A stretch of DNA of 33,019 nucleotides from JAAYLC01 sp035654795 (GTDB taxonomy: Bacteria > Bacteroidota > Bacteroidia > Flavobacteriales > Flavobacteriaceae). Positions within the stretch are counted from its first letter, which is position 1. Each line of letters starts with the position of its first letter. Location: positions 1-33,019 of the forward strand of contig DASRWC010000091.1 of NCBI GenBank assembly GCA_035654795.1, written 5' to 3'. Below are positions 15,916-23,360 of this stretch, piece by piece. The translations under genes and the position numbers were made by a program. The notes under the pieces were generated by a model, which was given only the letters and a program-made list of their open reading frames with translations, was not told the origin of the DNA and did no database searches.

Positions 15916-17172
15916 ATGCTCATTTATCTGAGAATTCTCAAAGAAAGTTTCACCTTCGCCATAAATGCTTTACGCAATAATAAACTGCGTACATTTCTTT
16001 CTCTCGTCGGCGTAACGATTGGTATTTTCTCCATCATTGCCATTCTTGCAGCGGTAGATTCTTTGAAGAAGGAAATTGAAAGTTCTATCAGTGGACTCGA
16101 TGTGAATACCATGATCGTTTCTCACATTAGTTTTGGTCCTACCGATGTTCCGCGTTGGAAGTGGGAACAGTTCCCGGTGGTAACTTATGAAGAGTTTCAA
16201 TATTTAGAACGAAACCTTCCCAATCTTGGAGCTATCACTTTTAGTCTGAATACTCCTTCCGAAAACGTTAAATATGAAGAGAACCAAATTGACCAAGTTC
16301 CAATCGGCACGATTACCGAAGGTTATTTTGATATAGAAAATTTGAAATTTGAAGAGGGGCGGTTCTTTAATGCTGCAGAATCTAACAGCGGATCTCAGGT
16401 GGCCGTTGTGGGACATGCAGTGGCAGACAAACTTTTCGGTTCTTCTCCACAAGCTATAGGAAAAAGTATTCGGCTGTATGGACGAAAATTTACGGTCATC
16501 GGAGTACTGAAAAAAGAAGGTGCCGGTGTGTTTGGTCCGTCAAAAGATGATATCGTGTACATTCCGGCCACATTTGCATTAAGGTTGTATGGGAGTCAAA
16601 GTAAGAATACATTCCCACAAATTGTCTTGAAACCGGCAAATCATGTAGATCCTGAAGAATTTAAAGCCACGCTTATTCAGGTCTTACGACTAAAAAGAGG
16701 ACTTAAATCGGACCAGACCAGTACTTTCTTCGTAAATGAAATGAAGGGTTTTGCCGCATTTATAGACGAAATCACTAAGACAATGAATGTTATCGGGTTA
16801 GTTATTAGTGGATTCTCTTTGCTTGTGGGCGGATTCGGAATTGCAAATATCATGTTTGTGAGCGTAAAAGAACGTACCAACCTCATAGGTATTCAAAAAT
16901 CTCTGGGAGCTAAAAACCGGTTTATTCTTTTCCAATTCCTATTTGAAGCGGTGATTCTTGCAGTTATTGGCGGTCTTATCGGTTTGATAATGGTGTATTT
17001 GGCCGCTACCATTGTTTCTCAATTTACCGGAAGTTTCACCTTTGTGCTCTCTGTTAAGAATATGATTATAGGGGCTTCTATTTCAGCTATTATAGGGCTC
17101 ATATCAGGGATTCTGCCGGCTATTTCCGCTTCACGTCTGGATCCGGTTGAAGCCATACGTACGGGGATGTAA
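15916..17172 (+). CDS. MacB/FtsX-type ABC transporter permease
   Basis: A 418-residue permease of the type VII ABC (MacB) superfamily. The N-terminal part has one membrane helix (ALRNNKLRTFLSLVGVTIGI, about 18-45), then a periplasmic MacB_PCD domain (about 46-280) with VAVVGHAVADKLFG and GRKFTVIGVLKKEG. The FtsX domain follows, with three helices (about 290-410), SVKERTNLIGIQKSLGAKN, and the C-terminal ISASRLDPVEAIR. Such permeases work with a separate ATPase to drive mechanotransmission, lipoprotein or drug/peptide export. No ATPase or membrane fusion protein gene is adjacent, so the exact role is open. It converges on the GAF gene with a 36-base gap. Confidence 0.92.
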   Translation: MLIYLRILKESFTFAINALRNNKLRTFLSLVGVTIGIFSIIAILAAVDSLKKEIESSISGLDVNTMIVSHISFGPTDVPRWKWEQFPVVTYEEFQYLERNLPNLGAITFSLNTPSENVKYEENQIDQVPIGTITEGYFDIENLKFEEGRFFNAAESNSGSQVAVVGHAVADKLFGSSPQAIGKSIRLYGRKFTVIGVLKKEGAGVFGPSKDDIVYIPATFALRLYGSQSKNTFPQIVLKPANHVDPEEFKATLIQVLRLKRGLKSDQTSTFFVNEMKGFAAFIDEITKTMNVIGLVISGFSLLVGGFGIANIMFVSVKERTNLIGIQKSLGAKNRFILFQFLFEAVILAVIGGLIGLIMVYLAATIVSQFTGSFTFVLSVKNMIIGASISAIIGLISGILPAISASRLDPVEAIRTGM

Positions 17173-17208
17173 TGGCAGCGGTGTGCTAAGGGAACGGAAC
17201 GATGCGTA

Positions 17209-17694
17209 TCAAAAGGAAAGGTTTCCTTGAGCATCGGAAATAAGGATTTTAGCCACTTGTTGATTTACCCACTCTAGAAAATCCTCATCTTTTTCTGAGA
17301 ACGCTTCGATGTAGTGTGAGTCAATATCAATCTGTCCCACGTTTTTGCCGTCCTTAAACAAGGGTACAACTATTTCTGATTTCACATGGACACTACAGGA
17401 AATATAATTGTCTTGTGCCGTGACGTCGGGAACTACAAAGTTAGCATTTGAGACTGCCACCTGCCCGCATATTCCTTTGCCAAACGGAATAGCTACATGA
17501 TCCGTGGGCTCGCCGGCAAAAGCTTTTAGATGCAAAGTCTTGGTAGGGAAGTCGGCAAAATAAAATCCGACCCAGTCATAATAGGAAACGCTTTTTTGTA
17601 AATATGCACAGACTTCGTTTAGCCTTTCGGTAACGGAATGCGAGCTGTTATTCAATAGGTCAAGAACGGGATCTTTAAGGGCTTCAAGAGTCAT
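17209..17694 (-). CDS. GAF-domain protein, free methionine-(R)-sulfoxide reductase-like
   Basis: A 161-residue single-GAF protein close to the fRMsr family (E. coli MsrC/YebR), which reduces free methionine-R-sulfoxide with thioredoxin. Family landmarks are YYDWVGFYF (38-46), IPFGKGICG with C76, DVTAQDNYISC with C100, SEIVVPL with E107, and GQIDIDS with D123 and D125. The spacings C76-C100 (24), C100-E107 (7) and C100-D123/D125 match E. coli C94, C118, E125, D141 and D143. The third family cysteine (E. coli C84), ten residues before C76, is replaced by H66. As the remaining two correspond to the main redox pair described for the yeast enzyme, activity is plausible. It is divergent from xrtF and stands alone. 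Confidence 0.85.
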   Translation of the reverse strand: MTLEALKDPVLDLLNNSSHSVTERLNEVCAYLQKSVSYYDWVGFYFADFPTKTLHLKAFAGEPTDHVAIPFGKGICGQVAVSNANFVVPDVTAQDNYISCSVHVKSEIVVPLFKDGKNVGQIDIDSHYIEAFSEKDEDFLEWVNQQVAKILISDAQGNLSF

Positions 17695-17741
17695 ATTAGA
17701 AGTTATTTTAGACTGATTGCAAGTTGCGAATCAAAAAAATT

Positions 17742-17749
17742 TATATTTG
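17742..17749 (+). promoter_or_regulatory. Candidate promoter of xrtF
   Basis: TATATTTG matches TAnnTTTG, 17 bases upstream of the chosen start. TTG triplets at 17717 and 17724 lie 22 and 15 bases upstream, near but not at the usual 19-base spacing. Confidence 0.5.
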
Positions 17750-17766
17750 TTAAAAAATCTACAAAT

Positions 17767-18321
17767 TTGAAAGACGTTTTCATTAAATATAAGTCGGTCA
17801 TTCTTTTTATCGTCATCTTTTTTGGTTCCTATTTTCTTTTAAGTGTCCTTTACAATTTCTATTTAAAGGCGTCTGCGGACAGTGCTTACTATCCTGATTT
17901 TTTCACCGAACTGGTTGCCAAGCAAAGCGCTGCTGTTCTGGAGGCTTTCGGATACAAGACGCAATTGCAAGATTATACCGTTGGGGAAGGGAAATTGTTG
18001 ACCATTGATCCCGGATTTTCGGTCAATGTGGTAGAAGGATGTAATGCCATCAGTGTCATCATCCTTTTCTTTTCGTTTGTCATTTCTTTTGCTCAGGGAT
18101 TTAAAAAAACCTTTCTTTTTCTCCTGGCGGGCACGGTTTTAATCTATATCGTAAACGTGTTGCGCATTGCTTTGCTCACAGTTGCGCTCCATAAATATCC
18201 CGAGCATAATCATACTTTGCATGGCGTAGTTTTTCCGGCACTTATTTATGGAATGGTGCTGGTTTTATGGATTGCTTGGATACGGTCTATTAAATCAGAT
18301 AAATCAGATAAAGATTCATGA
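17767..18321 (+). CDS. xrtF: Exosortase family protein XrtF
   Basis: A 184-residue integral membrane cysteine transpeptidase-like enzyme of the exosortase/archaeosortase superfamily, thought to recognise and process C-terminal sorting signals of exported proteins. The catalytic set is visible: C92 in VVEGCNAIS, R133 in VNVLRIALL and H152 in HTLHGVVFPALIYG. About five membrane helices surround them. The start is TTG at 17767; there is no in-frame ATG or GTG near the 5' end, and the resulting MKDVFIKYKSV matches the usual short basic N-terminus. The C-terminus has a small tandem repeat (aaatcagat twice) encoding KSDKSD. Its stop overlaps the next gene by four bases. No sorting-signal protein is seen in the window. 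Confidence 0.9.
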   Translation: MKDVFIKYKSVILFIVIFFGSYFLLSVLYNFYLKASADSAYYPDFFTELVAKQSAAVLEAFGYKTQLQDYTVGEGKLLTIDPGFSVNVVEGCNAISVIILFFSFVISFAQGFKKTFLFLLAGTVLIYIVNVLRIALLTVALHKYPEHNHTLHGVVFPALIYGMVLVLWIAWIRSIKSDKSDKDS

Positions 18322-18752
18322 GAAAAATCATTGCTATCCTAGCCATTGTGCTGCTTATTGTGATATTGCTTCTGATTCGGGCATTTGAAGAAACCTTATT
18401 CTATGATCCCTTGCTGGAATATTTTAAAGGAGATTATAAGCAATTGCCTGTGCCGGATCTGGTTTTCGGAAAACTTCTTTTGCATACGGGTTTCCGATTT
18501 CTTCTCAATAGTTTGGCATCTTTGGGTATTTTATGGTTTGTATTTAAAGATAAAGAGATCATGAAGTTGTCTGTCTTACTTTACGTATTGGTATTTGCCG
18601 TTCTGATAACCCTTTTTTCCATCATTTTGAAAACGTCTTCACCTACGTCAGATCCGATGATTTTGTTCTACGTAAGACGTTTTTTGATTCAGCCGCTATT
18701 GCTTTTATTGCTGTTGCCTGCGTTTTATTTTCACAAGAAGAAAACGGTTTGA
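18318..18752 (+). CDS. Exosortase F-associated membrane protein
   Basis: A 144-residue, very hydrophobic protein with about four membrane helices (about 3-21, 50-76, 82-105, 117-138). It fits the small family that is regularly encoded beside XrtF in Flavobacteriia: a short first helix, then a polar segment with FYDPLLEYFKGDY, then GKLLLHTGFRFLLNSLASL and a VRRFLIQP stretch before the last helix. The ATGA overlap with xrtF shows co-translation and suggests a physical partnership. Its biochemical role is unknown. Confidence 0.88.
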   Translation: MRKIIAILAIVLLIVILLLIRAFEETLFYDPLLEYFKGDYKQLPVPDLVFGKLLLHTGFRFLLNSLASLGILWFVFKDKEIMKLSVLLYVLVFAVLITLFSIILKTSSPTSDPMILFYVRRFLIQPLLLLLLLPAFYFHKKKTV

Positions 18753-18758
18753 TTTTCG

Positions 18759-18767
18759 TATCTTTGC
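18759..18767 (+). promoter_or_regulatory. Candidate promoter of the DUF3347 lipoprotein gene
   Basis: TATCTTTGC is a very good match to the Bacteroidetes -7 element. It lies 48 bases before the ATG at 18816. The -33 region is weak. Confidence 0.55.
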
Positions 18768-18815
18768 CTTGTTTTTTTAATTGTATTTTAATCACATATC
18801 AAATACACGAATAAT

Positions 18816-19364
18816 ATGAGAAAATTTTCATTTTTGATAGTAGCCCTTGCCGGTTTTTCGTTCTTTTCATGTAAAGATTCAAAAAGCACAGAACCTGAAG
18901 TGGTGACTGTTGAGACGGAAGAACATAAAGAGGTATATGCCATAGCTCCGGGGAATGTTGAATTCAACAACGAAGAAGTGGCCGAAGTTTTTGCACAATA
19001 CCTAAGATTGCAAACTGCTTTAATCAATACAGACGGAAAAGAAGGTCAGTTAGAGGCTGAAAAACTCTCTAAGCAGATTCACGAAGGATCACTTGAAGCC
19101 AATGATGAGGTGCGCGGAGTTGCTCAGTTAATGGCAGAATCTGATGATATAGATATTCTACGAAAAGGTTTTGAAACCATTAGTGACTGGATGTTAAAGA
19201 CTGTGGAAGGCAACATTGCATCCGGCACGCTTTACAGACAATACTGCCCAATGGCATTTAATGATAAAGGTGCCTACTGGATTAGTACCGATAAAAAAAT
19301 ATTAAACCCTTATTTCGGCGATAAGATGCTGAGATGTGGAAGAGTAGAAACAGAAATCAATTAA
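18816..19364 (+). CDS. DUF3347-domain lipoprotein, probable periplasmic metal-binding protein
   Basis: A 182-residue lipoprotein: the signal peptide ends in FFSC (Cys19). The rest is a DUF3347 domain (about 48-180), a helical domain found alone or at the end of heavy-metal efflux adaptor proteins. The signature is near the C-terminus: YRQYCPMAFNDKGAYWIS, then KKILNPYFGDKMLRCGRV, with two cysteines and methionines that could bind Cu(I). The genes that follow encode a copper chaperone and CopA, which supports a copper role. It has its own promoter and terminator, so it may not share an mRNA with them. Metal binding is inferred from context, not shown. Confidence 0.87.
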   Translation: MRKFSFLIVALAGFSFFSCKDSKSTEPEVVTVETEEHKEVYAIAPGNVEFNNEEVAEVFAQYLRLQTALINTDGKEGQLEAEKLSKQIHEGSLEANDEVRGVAQLMAESDDIDILRKGFETISDWMLKTVEGNIASGTLYRQYCPMAFNDKGAYWISTDKKILNPYFGDKMLRCGRVETEIN

Positions 19365-19403
19365 TTTCTCTTCGCTTAGAAGATTTTAAATCATTTTATG
19401 ACC

Positions 19404-19436
19404 AACCTCTTCCGCTTTTGCAGTAGAGGTTTTTTG
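19404..19436 (+). terminator. Rho-independent terminator after the DUF3347 gene
   Basis: aacctct (19404-19410) pairs with agaggtt (19425-19431), followed by a run of T. It separates the lipoprotein gene from the chaperone gene. Confidence 0.75.
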
Positions 19437-19473
19437 TTTTAACTTATCTGCTTTTGCAGAAACACTTACAATT

Positions 19474-19686
19474 ATGACTCATACTTATAAAATATCAGGA
19501 ATGACATGTGGCGGATGCCGAAGCCATGTGGAGAAAGTTTTGAACAGGATACCCGAAGTCTCTGATGCCAAGGTTAATTTGGAAAGGGGTGAAGCAGTGA
19601 TTGAATCGGAAAAAAAGATTCCTTTGCCCGTATTTGAGAAAGCACTTGCCGAGGATGACAGCGGATATCGGATATCTGAAAAATAA
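19474..19686 (+). CDS. CopZ-like heavy-metal-associated (HMA) protein
   Basis: A 70-residue single HMA domain with the metal-binding loop GMTCGGC (Cys12 and Cys15), the hydrophobic core expected of the fold, and the usual length of a cytosolic copper chaperone. It would carry Cu(I) to the ATPase encoded next, whose own N-terminal domain is very similar (HTYKI-GMTC-GC in both), so one probably arose by duplication of the other. It is flanked by a terminator on the 5' side and a hairpin on the 3' side. A mercury-type role is less likely given the CopA neighbour. Confidence 0.88.
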   Translation: MTHTYKISGMTCGGCRSHVEKVLNRIPEVSDAKVNLERGEAVIESEKKIPLPVFEKALAEDDSGYRISEK

Positions 19687-19711
19687 CATTCAGAGATCAA
19701 ACATGTATCTG

Positions 19712-19750
19712 CCGGCAGGAGTTTTGGATTCCTAATTTCCTGCCGGTTTT
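19712..19750 (+). terminator. Hairpin with T run between the chaperone and copA
   Basis: ccggcagga (19712-19720) pairs with tcctgccgg (19738-19746), followed by four T. It could end the short chaperone transcript or partly attenuate read-through into copA, which begins 18 bases later; no separate copA promoter was found between them. Confidence 0.65.
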
Positions 19751-19767
19751 GTTTAAAAAAGAAAGCT

Positions 19768-22278
19768 ATGAAACATACATATAAAATATATGGCATGACC
19801 TGTAATGGTTGTAAACACCATGTACAGGACATGCTAAGCGAGGTTAAGGATGTTACACACGTAAAAGTGGATCTGGAGAAAGGGGAAGCGGCGATTGAGA
19901 TGGACGCTCATGTTCCGCTGGAAACCTTTCAAGCGGTGCTGGAAGCTGACGGCGGGCAATATTCCATTGCGCTTCCGGGAGATGCCGAGGCAGCGCAGCG
20001 TCACCTTGCCAAGAAAGAGGAAAAAAGAAAGCAGGAAGAGAAATTGGGCGCCGGCACTTATTACTGCCCCATGCACTGTGAAGGCGATAAGACCTATGAC
20101 AAGCCCGGCGACTGTCCGGTTTGCGGAATGGATCTGGTGAGAGAAGCCTCAGTCCTTCCCACAGCTACCCAATATACTTGCCCTATGCATCCTGAGGTTG
20201 TTTCCGATGAACCCGGATCCTGCCCCATTTGTGGAATGGACTTGGTTCTCGTGGAGCCGGATATTTCAGAAGAAGAAAAAACATATAAGAAACTCCTTAA
20301 CAAGTTTTGGATTGCGGTGGCATTTACGCTACCTATTTTCATAATAGCCATGTCTGATATGATTCCCTCTAATCCGTTTCCGAAATGGATGCCTATGATT
20401 TTTTGGGATTGGGTGCAGTTTGCGCTTTCCATACCTGTCGTATTTTATGCTACATGGATGTTTTTTGAGCGGGCTTATCGCTCTATTGTTACCAGAAATC
20501 TCAATATGTTCACCCTCATTGGGATCGGTGCGGGCGTGGCATGGATATTTAGTGTTTTTGCCTTGCTTGTTCCCGATTTCTTTCCGGCACAGTTTAAGAC
20601 GGAGGAAGGAACGGTGCATGTATATTTTGAGGCGGCTACGGTGATTTTGACTTTGGTGTTGATGGGTCAGGTTTTGGAAGCCCGCGCACATCAGCGTACC
20701 AATTCGGCTGTAAAGGAGCTGTTGAAATTAGCACCTAACAAGGCGGTGCGCATTGTGAACGGGGAGGAAGAGATAATTTCTATTGAAAAAATTGTAGTGG
20801 GCGATTTGCTTCGTGTAAAGCCTGGGGAGAAAATTCCGGTTGACGGGAAAATCGTGGAAGGGGAGACCAGCGTAGATGAATCTATGATCACGGGCGAGCC
20901 CATTCCGGTATCAAGAGGTGTAGGTGATGCCGTTAGTTCGGGAACCCTTAACGGCAACCAAACTTTTGTGATGGAAGCTGAAAAAGTCGGGGCAGACACG
21001 CTACTTTCTCAAATCATCCATATGGTTAACCAGGCGAGCAGGAGCCGTGCCCCCATTCAAAAACTGGCAGATAAAATCTCCGGATGGTTTGTCCCAATTG
21101 TGGTGCTTGTTTCGGTAATTACGTTTATTGTGTGGGCTATCTTTGGTCCGGAGCCGGTTTATGTGTATGCCTTGGTCAATGCCATTGCCGTGCTGATTAT
21201 TGCGTGTCCTTGTGCTCTCGGATTGGCCACCCCCATGTCAGTGATGGTCGGGGTGGGGAAAGGTGCGCAAAACGGTGTTTTAATTAAGAATGCCGAATCT
21301 CTGGAGACTTTAAATAAAATTGATGCGCTGATCATAGACAAAACCGGAACCATAACCGAGGGCAAGCCTTCTGTAGAGAAAATTGAAGCCGGTGCCGGTT
21401 TCTCTGAAAAAGAAGTGTGGGAATATGTGGTTTCCATCAACCGGAACAGTGAGCATCCATTGGCAGATGCTACCGGTAAATTCGGAAGAGCTCATAAAGT
21501 TTCTGTCTTGCCGGTAGAGAAATTTAATTCGGTTACCGGAAAAGGAGTAACCGGAATTATTCATGGCAAACAGGTGGCACTTGGGAATGAAAAAATGATG
21601 GAAGCGGTCACTGCAACCTTGTCTGATGAGCTCAAGGCGCGTATTGTACAGGAGCAGCAGAAAGGAAAGACTGTCCCCATGCTCGCTGTTGACGGCAAGG
21701 TTGCAGGCTTTGTAGTAATTGCAGATAAGATTAAGGAAACGAGTAAAGAAGCGATTTCAGAGTTGCAAAAGCATGGGATAGACGTTATCATGCTCACCGG
21801 AGACAATTACGATACCGCCAAGGCTGTTGCGGAAGAACTTCATTTGACCGATTTCCGAGCCGATATGCTGCCTCAGGATAAATTGGCCATGGTAGAGAAA
21901 TTGCAAGCTGAAGGCAAAAAGGTGGCGATGGCCGGCGACGGAATAAACGACGCTCCGGCATTGGCAAAGAGTGATGTGGGAATTGCCATGGGAACCGGAA
22001 CCGATGTGGCCATAGAAAGCGCAGGAGTAACCTTGGTGAAGGGAGATCTTCACGGCATTGTGAAAGCCTATCGATTGAGTAGTAAAGTGATGCGAAACAT
22101 CAAGGAGAATCTGTTCTTTGCGCTCATTTATAATACGTTGGGAGTTCCTGTGGCGGCGGGCATTTTATTTCCTTTCTTCGGAATTCTTTTGTCGCCCATG
22201 ATCGCTGCTCTGGCAATGAGTTTCAGTTCTGTGTCGGTTATTGCAAACGCCTTGCGATTGAGAGCTGCCAAGATTTAA
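19768..22278 (+). CDS. copA: Copper-exporting P1B-type ATPase with two extra metal-binding domains
   Basis: An 836-residue Cu(I) export pump of the inner membrane. In order: one HMA domain (C12 and C15 in GMTCNGC), a charged linker, two heavy-metal-binding zinc-ribbon-like domains (about 97-124, starting YYCPMHCEG, and 136-162, YTCPMHPEV; each ends CxxCGMDLV), then the ATPase core. Core motifs are CPC (C480, C482) in the transport helix, a TGEP actuator loop, DKTGT with the phosphorylated D524, SEHP with H563, TGDN at about 676, and GDGINDAPAL at about 724. Eight membrane helices are expected. The CPC motif and neighbours favour Cu(I) over Zn or Cd. Length is above a minimal CopA because of the added domains, a common build in Bacteroidetes. 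Confidence 0.95.
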   Translation: MKHTYKIYGMTCNGCKHHVQDMLSEVKDVTHVKVDLEKGEAAIEMDAHVPLETFQAVLEADGGQYSIALPGDAEAAQRHLAKKEEKRKQEEKLGAGTYYCPMHCEGDKTYDKPGDCPVCGMDLVREASVLPTATQYTCPMHPEVVSDEPGSCPICGMDLVLVEPDISEEEKTYKKLLNKFWIAVAFTLPIFIIAMSDMIPSNPFPKWMPMIFWDWVQFALSIPVVFYATWMFFERAYRSIVTRNLNMFTLIGIGAGVAWIFSVFALLVPDFFPAQFKTEEGTVHVYFEAATVILTLVLMGQVLEARAHQRTNSAVKELLKLAPNKAVRIVNGEEEIISIEKIVVGDLLRVKPGEKIPVDGKIVEGETSVDESMITGEPIPVSRGVGDAVSSGTLNGNQTFVMEAEKVGADTLLSQIIHMVNQASRSRAPIQKLADKISGWFVPIVVLVSVITFIVWAIFGPEPVYVYALVNAIAVLIIACPCALGLATPMSVMVGVGKGAQNGVLIKNAESLETLNKIDALIIDKTGTITEGKPSVEKIEAGAGFSEKEVWEYVVSINRNSEHPLADATGKFGRAHKVSVLPVEKFNSVTGKGVTGIIHGKQVALGNEKMMEAVTATLSDELKARIVQEQQKGKTVPMLAVDGKVAGFVVIADKIKETSKEAISELQKHGIDVIMLTGDNYDTAKAVAEELHLTDFRADMLPQDKLAMVEKLQAEGKKVAMAGDGINDAPALAKSDVGIAMGTGTDVAIESAGVTLVKGDLHGIVKAYRLSSKVMRNIKENLFFALIYNTLGVPVAAGILFPFFGILLSPMIAALAMSFSSVSVIANALRLRAAKI

Positions 22279-22382
22279 GGAGTATCCCGGGTTTTGCAAT
22301 TGTCTGACGGTTTTTGCATGTTTGTCGTTTCTTTATAAATACTTCAAAGGTTTTATGATTAAATTTCATCGAAAAATGAATT

Positions 22383-22568
22383 ATGAGAAATGAAACCTTA
22401 ATCAGAACGTTAGACAATGTCGGAATTACTGTTTTAGGAAGACCGGATGACCATTCCATCAGTCTGAAATTCGAATCTTCCTTTACCGGAGCAACTATTT
22501 CTGCTCACGGAGTGGGGGTAGATGATAGGTTGCAGTGTGGAGACTTCGAAGAATTACGGGTTCCATAA
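22383..22568 (+). CDS. Possible small protein of unknown function
   Basis: A 61-residue frame with an ATG start and codon choice like the neighbouring genes (many GGA, ACC and TTA). I do not recognise the product. It is soluble and acidic, without signal peptide or membrane helix, and has a single cysteine near the C-terminus (DRLQCGDFEELRV). It lies 104 bases after copA and 57 bases before the start of the next gene. The overlapping minus-strand frame looks like a shadow. It may be a true small gene, but size and lack of motifs leave doubt. Confidence 0.42.
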   Translation: MRNETLIRTLDNVGITVLGRPDDHSISLKFESSFTGATISAHGVGVDDRLQCGDFEELRVP

Positions 22569-22596
22569 TCTTTGTTTCAAAAGTTTCATAATTCCC

Positions 22597-22604
22597 TATT
22601 TTTG
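22597..22604 (+). promoter_or_regulatory. Candidate promoter of the 22626 gene
   Basis: TATTTTTG matches TAnnTTTG, 21 bases before the ATG at 22626. A TTTG at 22571-22574 lies 22 bases upstream, close to the expected -33 spacing. Confidence 0.5.
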
Positions 22605-22625
22605 AAAAAAATCAAAATAGAAATA

Positions 22626-23162
22626 ATGAAACAAATTTTAGGTATAGGCTCTCGCATCGATCATCCGGAATATGGGAAAGGAGTGGTAACCAATGTTACT
22701 TCCAAGTTGTATTGGGTTACATTTATAGATTCCGGTTTGGAAACCATAGCGGTGGATGCGGAGTTTGAAGTTATTGAAGCAGCGGAAGACGAGGTGGATA
22801 CCGTGAGCTTTTCGGAAGTGGAATCCAGTCTTCGTGAGATTTTGAGGAAGTGGAATGGCATCTCTGAAGTGGTTCCGATAGGCGATCGTTGGAAGGGTGG
22901 GACCATGACGTTGAGTCCGGCAGATAAAAATCTAGCATCCAAAGATATTCCCCTTGACACTTTTTTTCATAAAATAGTAATGTTGCGGGATCGGCTTCGG
23001 GTGATGGAGCAGAAAATCAATGCATCCAAAGAGTTGTCTGCTTCCGATAAGGTGGATTTGCAACAATATATTACCCGTTGTTACGGCAGTCTCACCACCT
23101 TCAATCTTCTATTTAAGAATCCTTCTCAGCAGTTTAAAGGCGAGGGTGGAAAAAAAGACTAG
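22626..23162 (+). CDS. Conserved-looking hypothetical protein with an N-terminal SH3/Tudor-like segment
   Basis: A 178-residue protein without a function I can name. The N-terminal part (about 5-52, GIGSRIDHPEYGKGVVTNV followed by alternating beta-type sequence) resembles the small barrel seen in CarD-, KOW- or UvrD-tail-like modules. The middle is acidic and serine-rich. The C-terminal half is helical and charged (VMLRDRLRVMEQKIN), ending in a lysine/glycine tail. I chose the ATG at 22626 because it follows a promoter-like element, whereas an in-frame TTG at 22572 lies upstream of that element. Nucleic-acid contact is only a guess. Palindromic repeats begin nine bases after the stop. Confidence 0.7.
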   Translation: MKQILGIGSRIDHPEYGKGVVTNVTSKLYWVTFIDSGLETIAVDAEFEVIEAAEDEVDTVSFSEVESSLREILRKWNGISEVVPIGDRWKGGTMTLSPADKNLASKDIPLDTFFHKIVMLRDRLRVMEQKINASKELSASDKVDLQQYITRCYGSLTTFNLLFKNPSQQFKGEGGKKD

Positions 23163-23170
23163 ACTTCCCC

Positions 23171-23235
23171 ATTCCCCCCGAAAGCGGGAATCTTTTAATC
23201 ATGATCCTTACTCCTTTTCCCGCGAAAGCGGGAAT
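23171..23235. repeat. REP-like palindrome pair, unit A
   Basis: Two hairpins, ttccccccgaaagcgggaa (23172-23190, left arm imperfect) and ttcccgcgaaagcgggaa (23217-23234), separated by a 26-base T-rich linker. The perfect form has a 7-bp GC-rich stem closed by a GAAA tetraloop and is followed by atcttt, so each could also act as a weak terminator for the gene just upstream. Confidence 0.85.
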
Positions 23236-23284
23236 CTTTAATCATACTTCTTCTCTCAGTGCAATTCCCTCTTTGAAGACTTTG

Positions 23285-23348
23285 ATTCCCGCGAAAGCGG
23301 GAATCTTTTTTTCATAATCCTTGCTTCTTTTCCCGCGAAAGCGGGAAT
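23285..23348. repeat. REP-like palindrome pair, unit B
   Basis: A second copy of the same arrangement: hairpins at 23286-23303 and 23330-23347, both perfect, with a 26-base linker that matches the linker of unit A at 21 of 26 positions. The stem of the first hairpin extends to gattcccgc/gcgggaatc. The spacing between units A and B is 51 bases. Confidence 0.87.
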
Positions 23349-23360
23349 CTTTTTATCCAT

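Noticed and set aside
18291..18312. Short tandem repeat aaatcagat at the end of xrtF
   Set aside because: Only two copies, in frame and coding for a hydrophilic tail; not treated as a separate repeat element.
22295..22330. Sigma-54-like tgacggtttttgca after copA
   Set aside because: The GC is present but no GG lies at the required 10-base spacing.
22572..22625. TTG start adding 18 residues to the 22626 gene
   Set aside because: It lies upstream of the TATTTTTG promoter element, and the extra residues look like translated promoter sequence.
23171..23348. CRISPR-like look of the repeated palindromes
   Set aside because: Only four repeats, uneven spacing (45, 69 and 44 bases between starts), spacers similar to each other, and no cas genes nearby.
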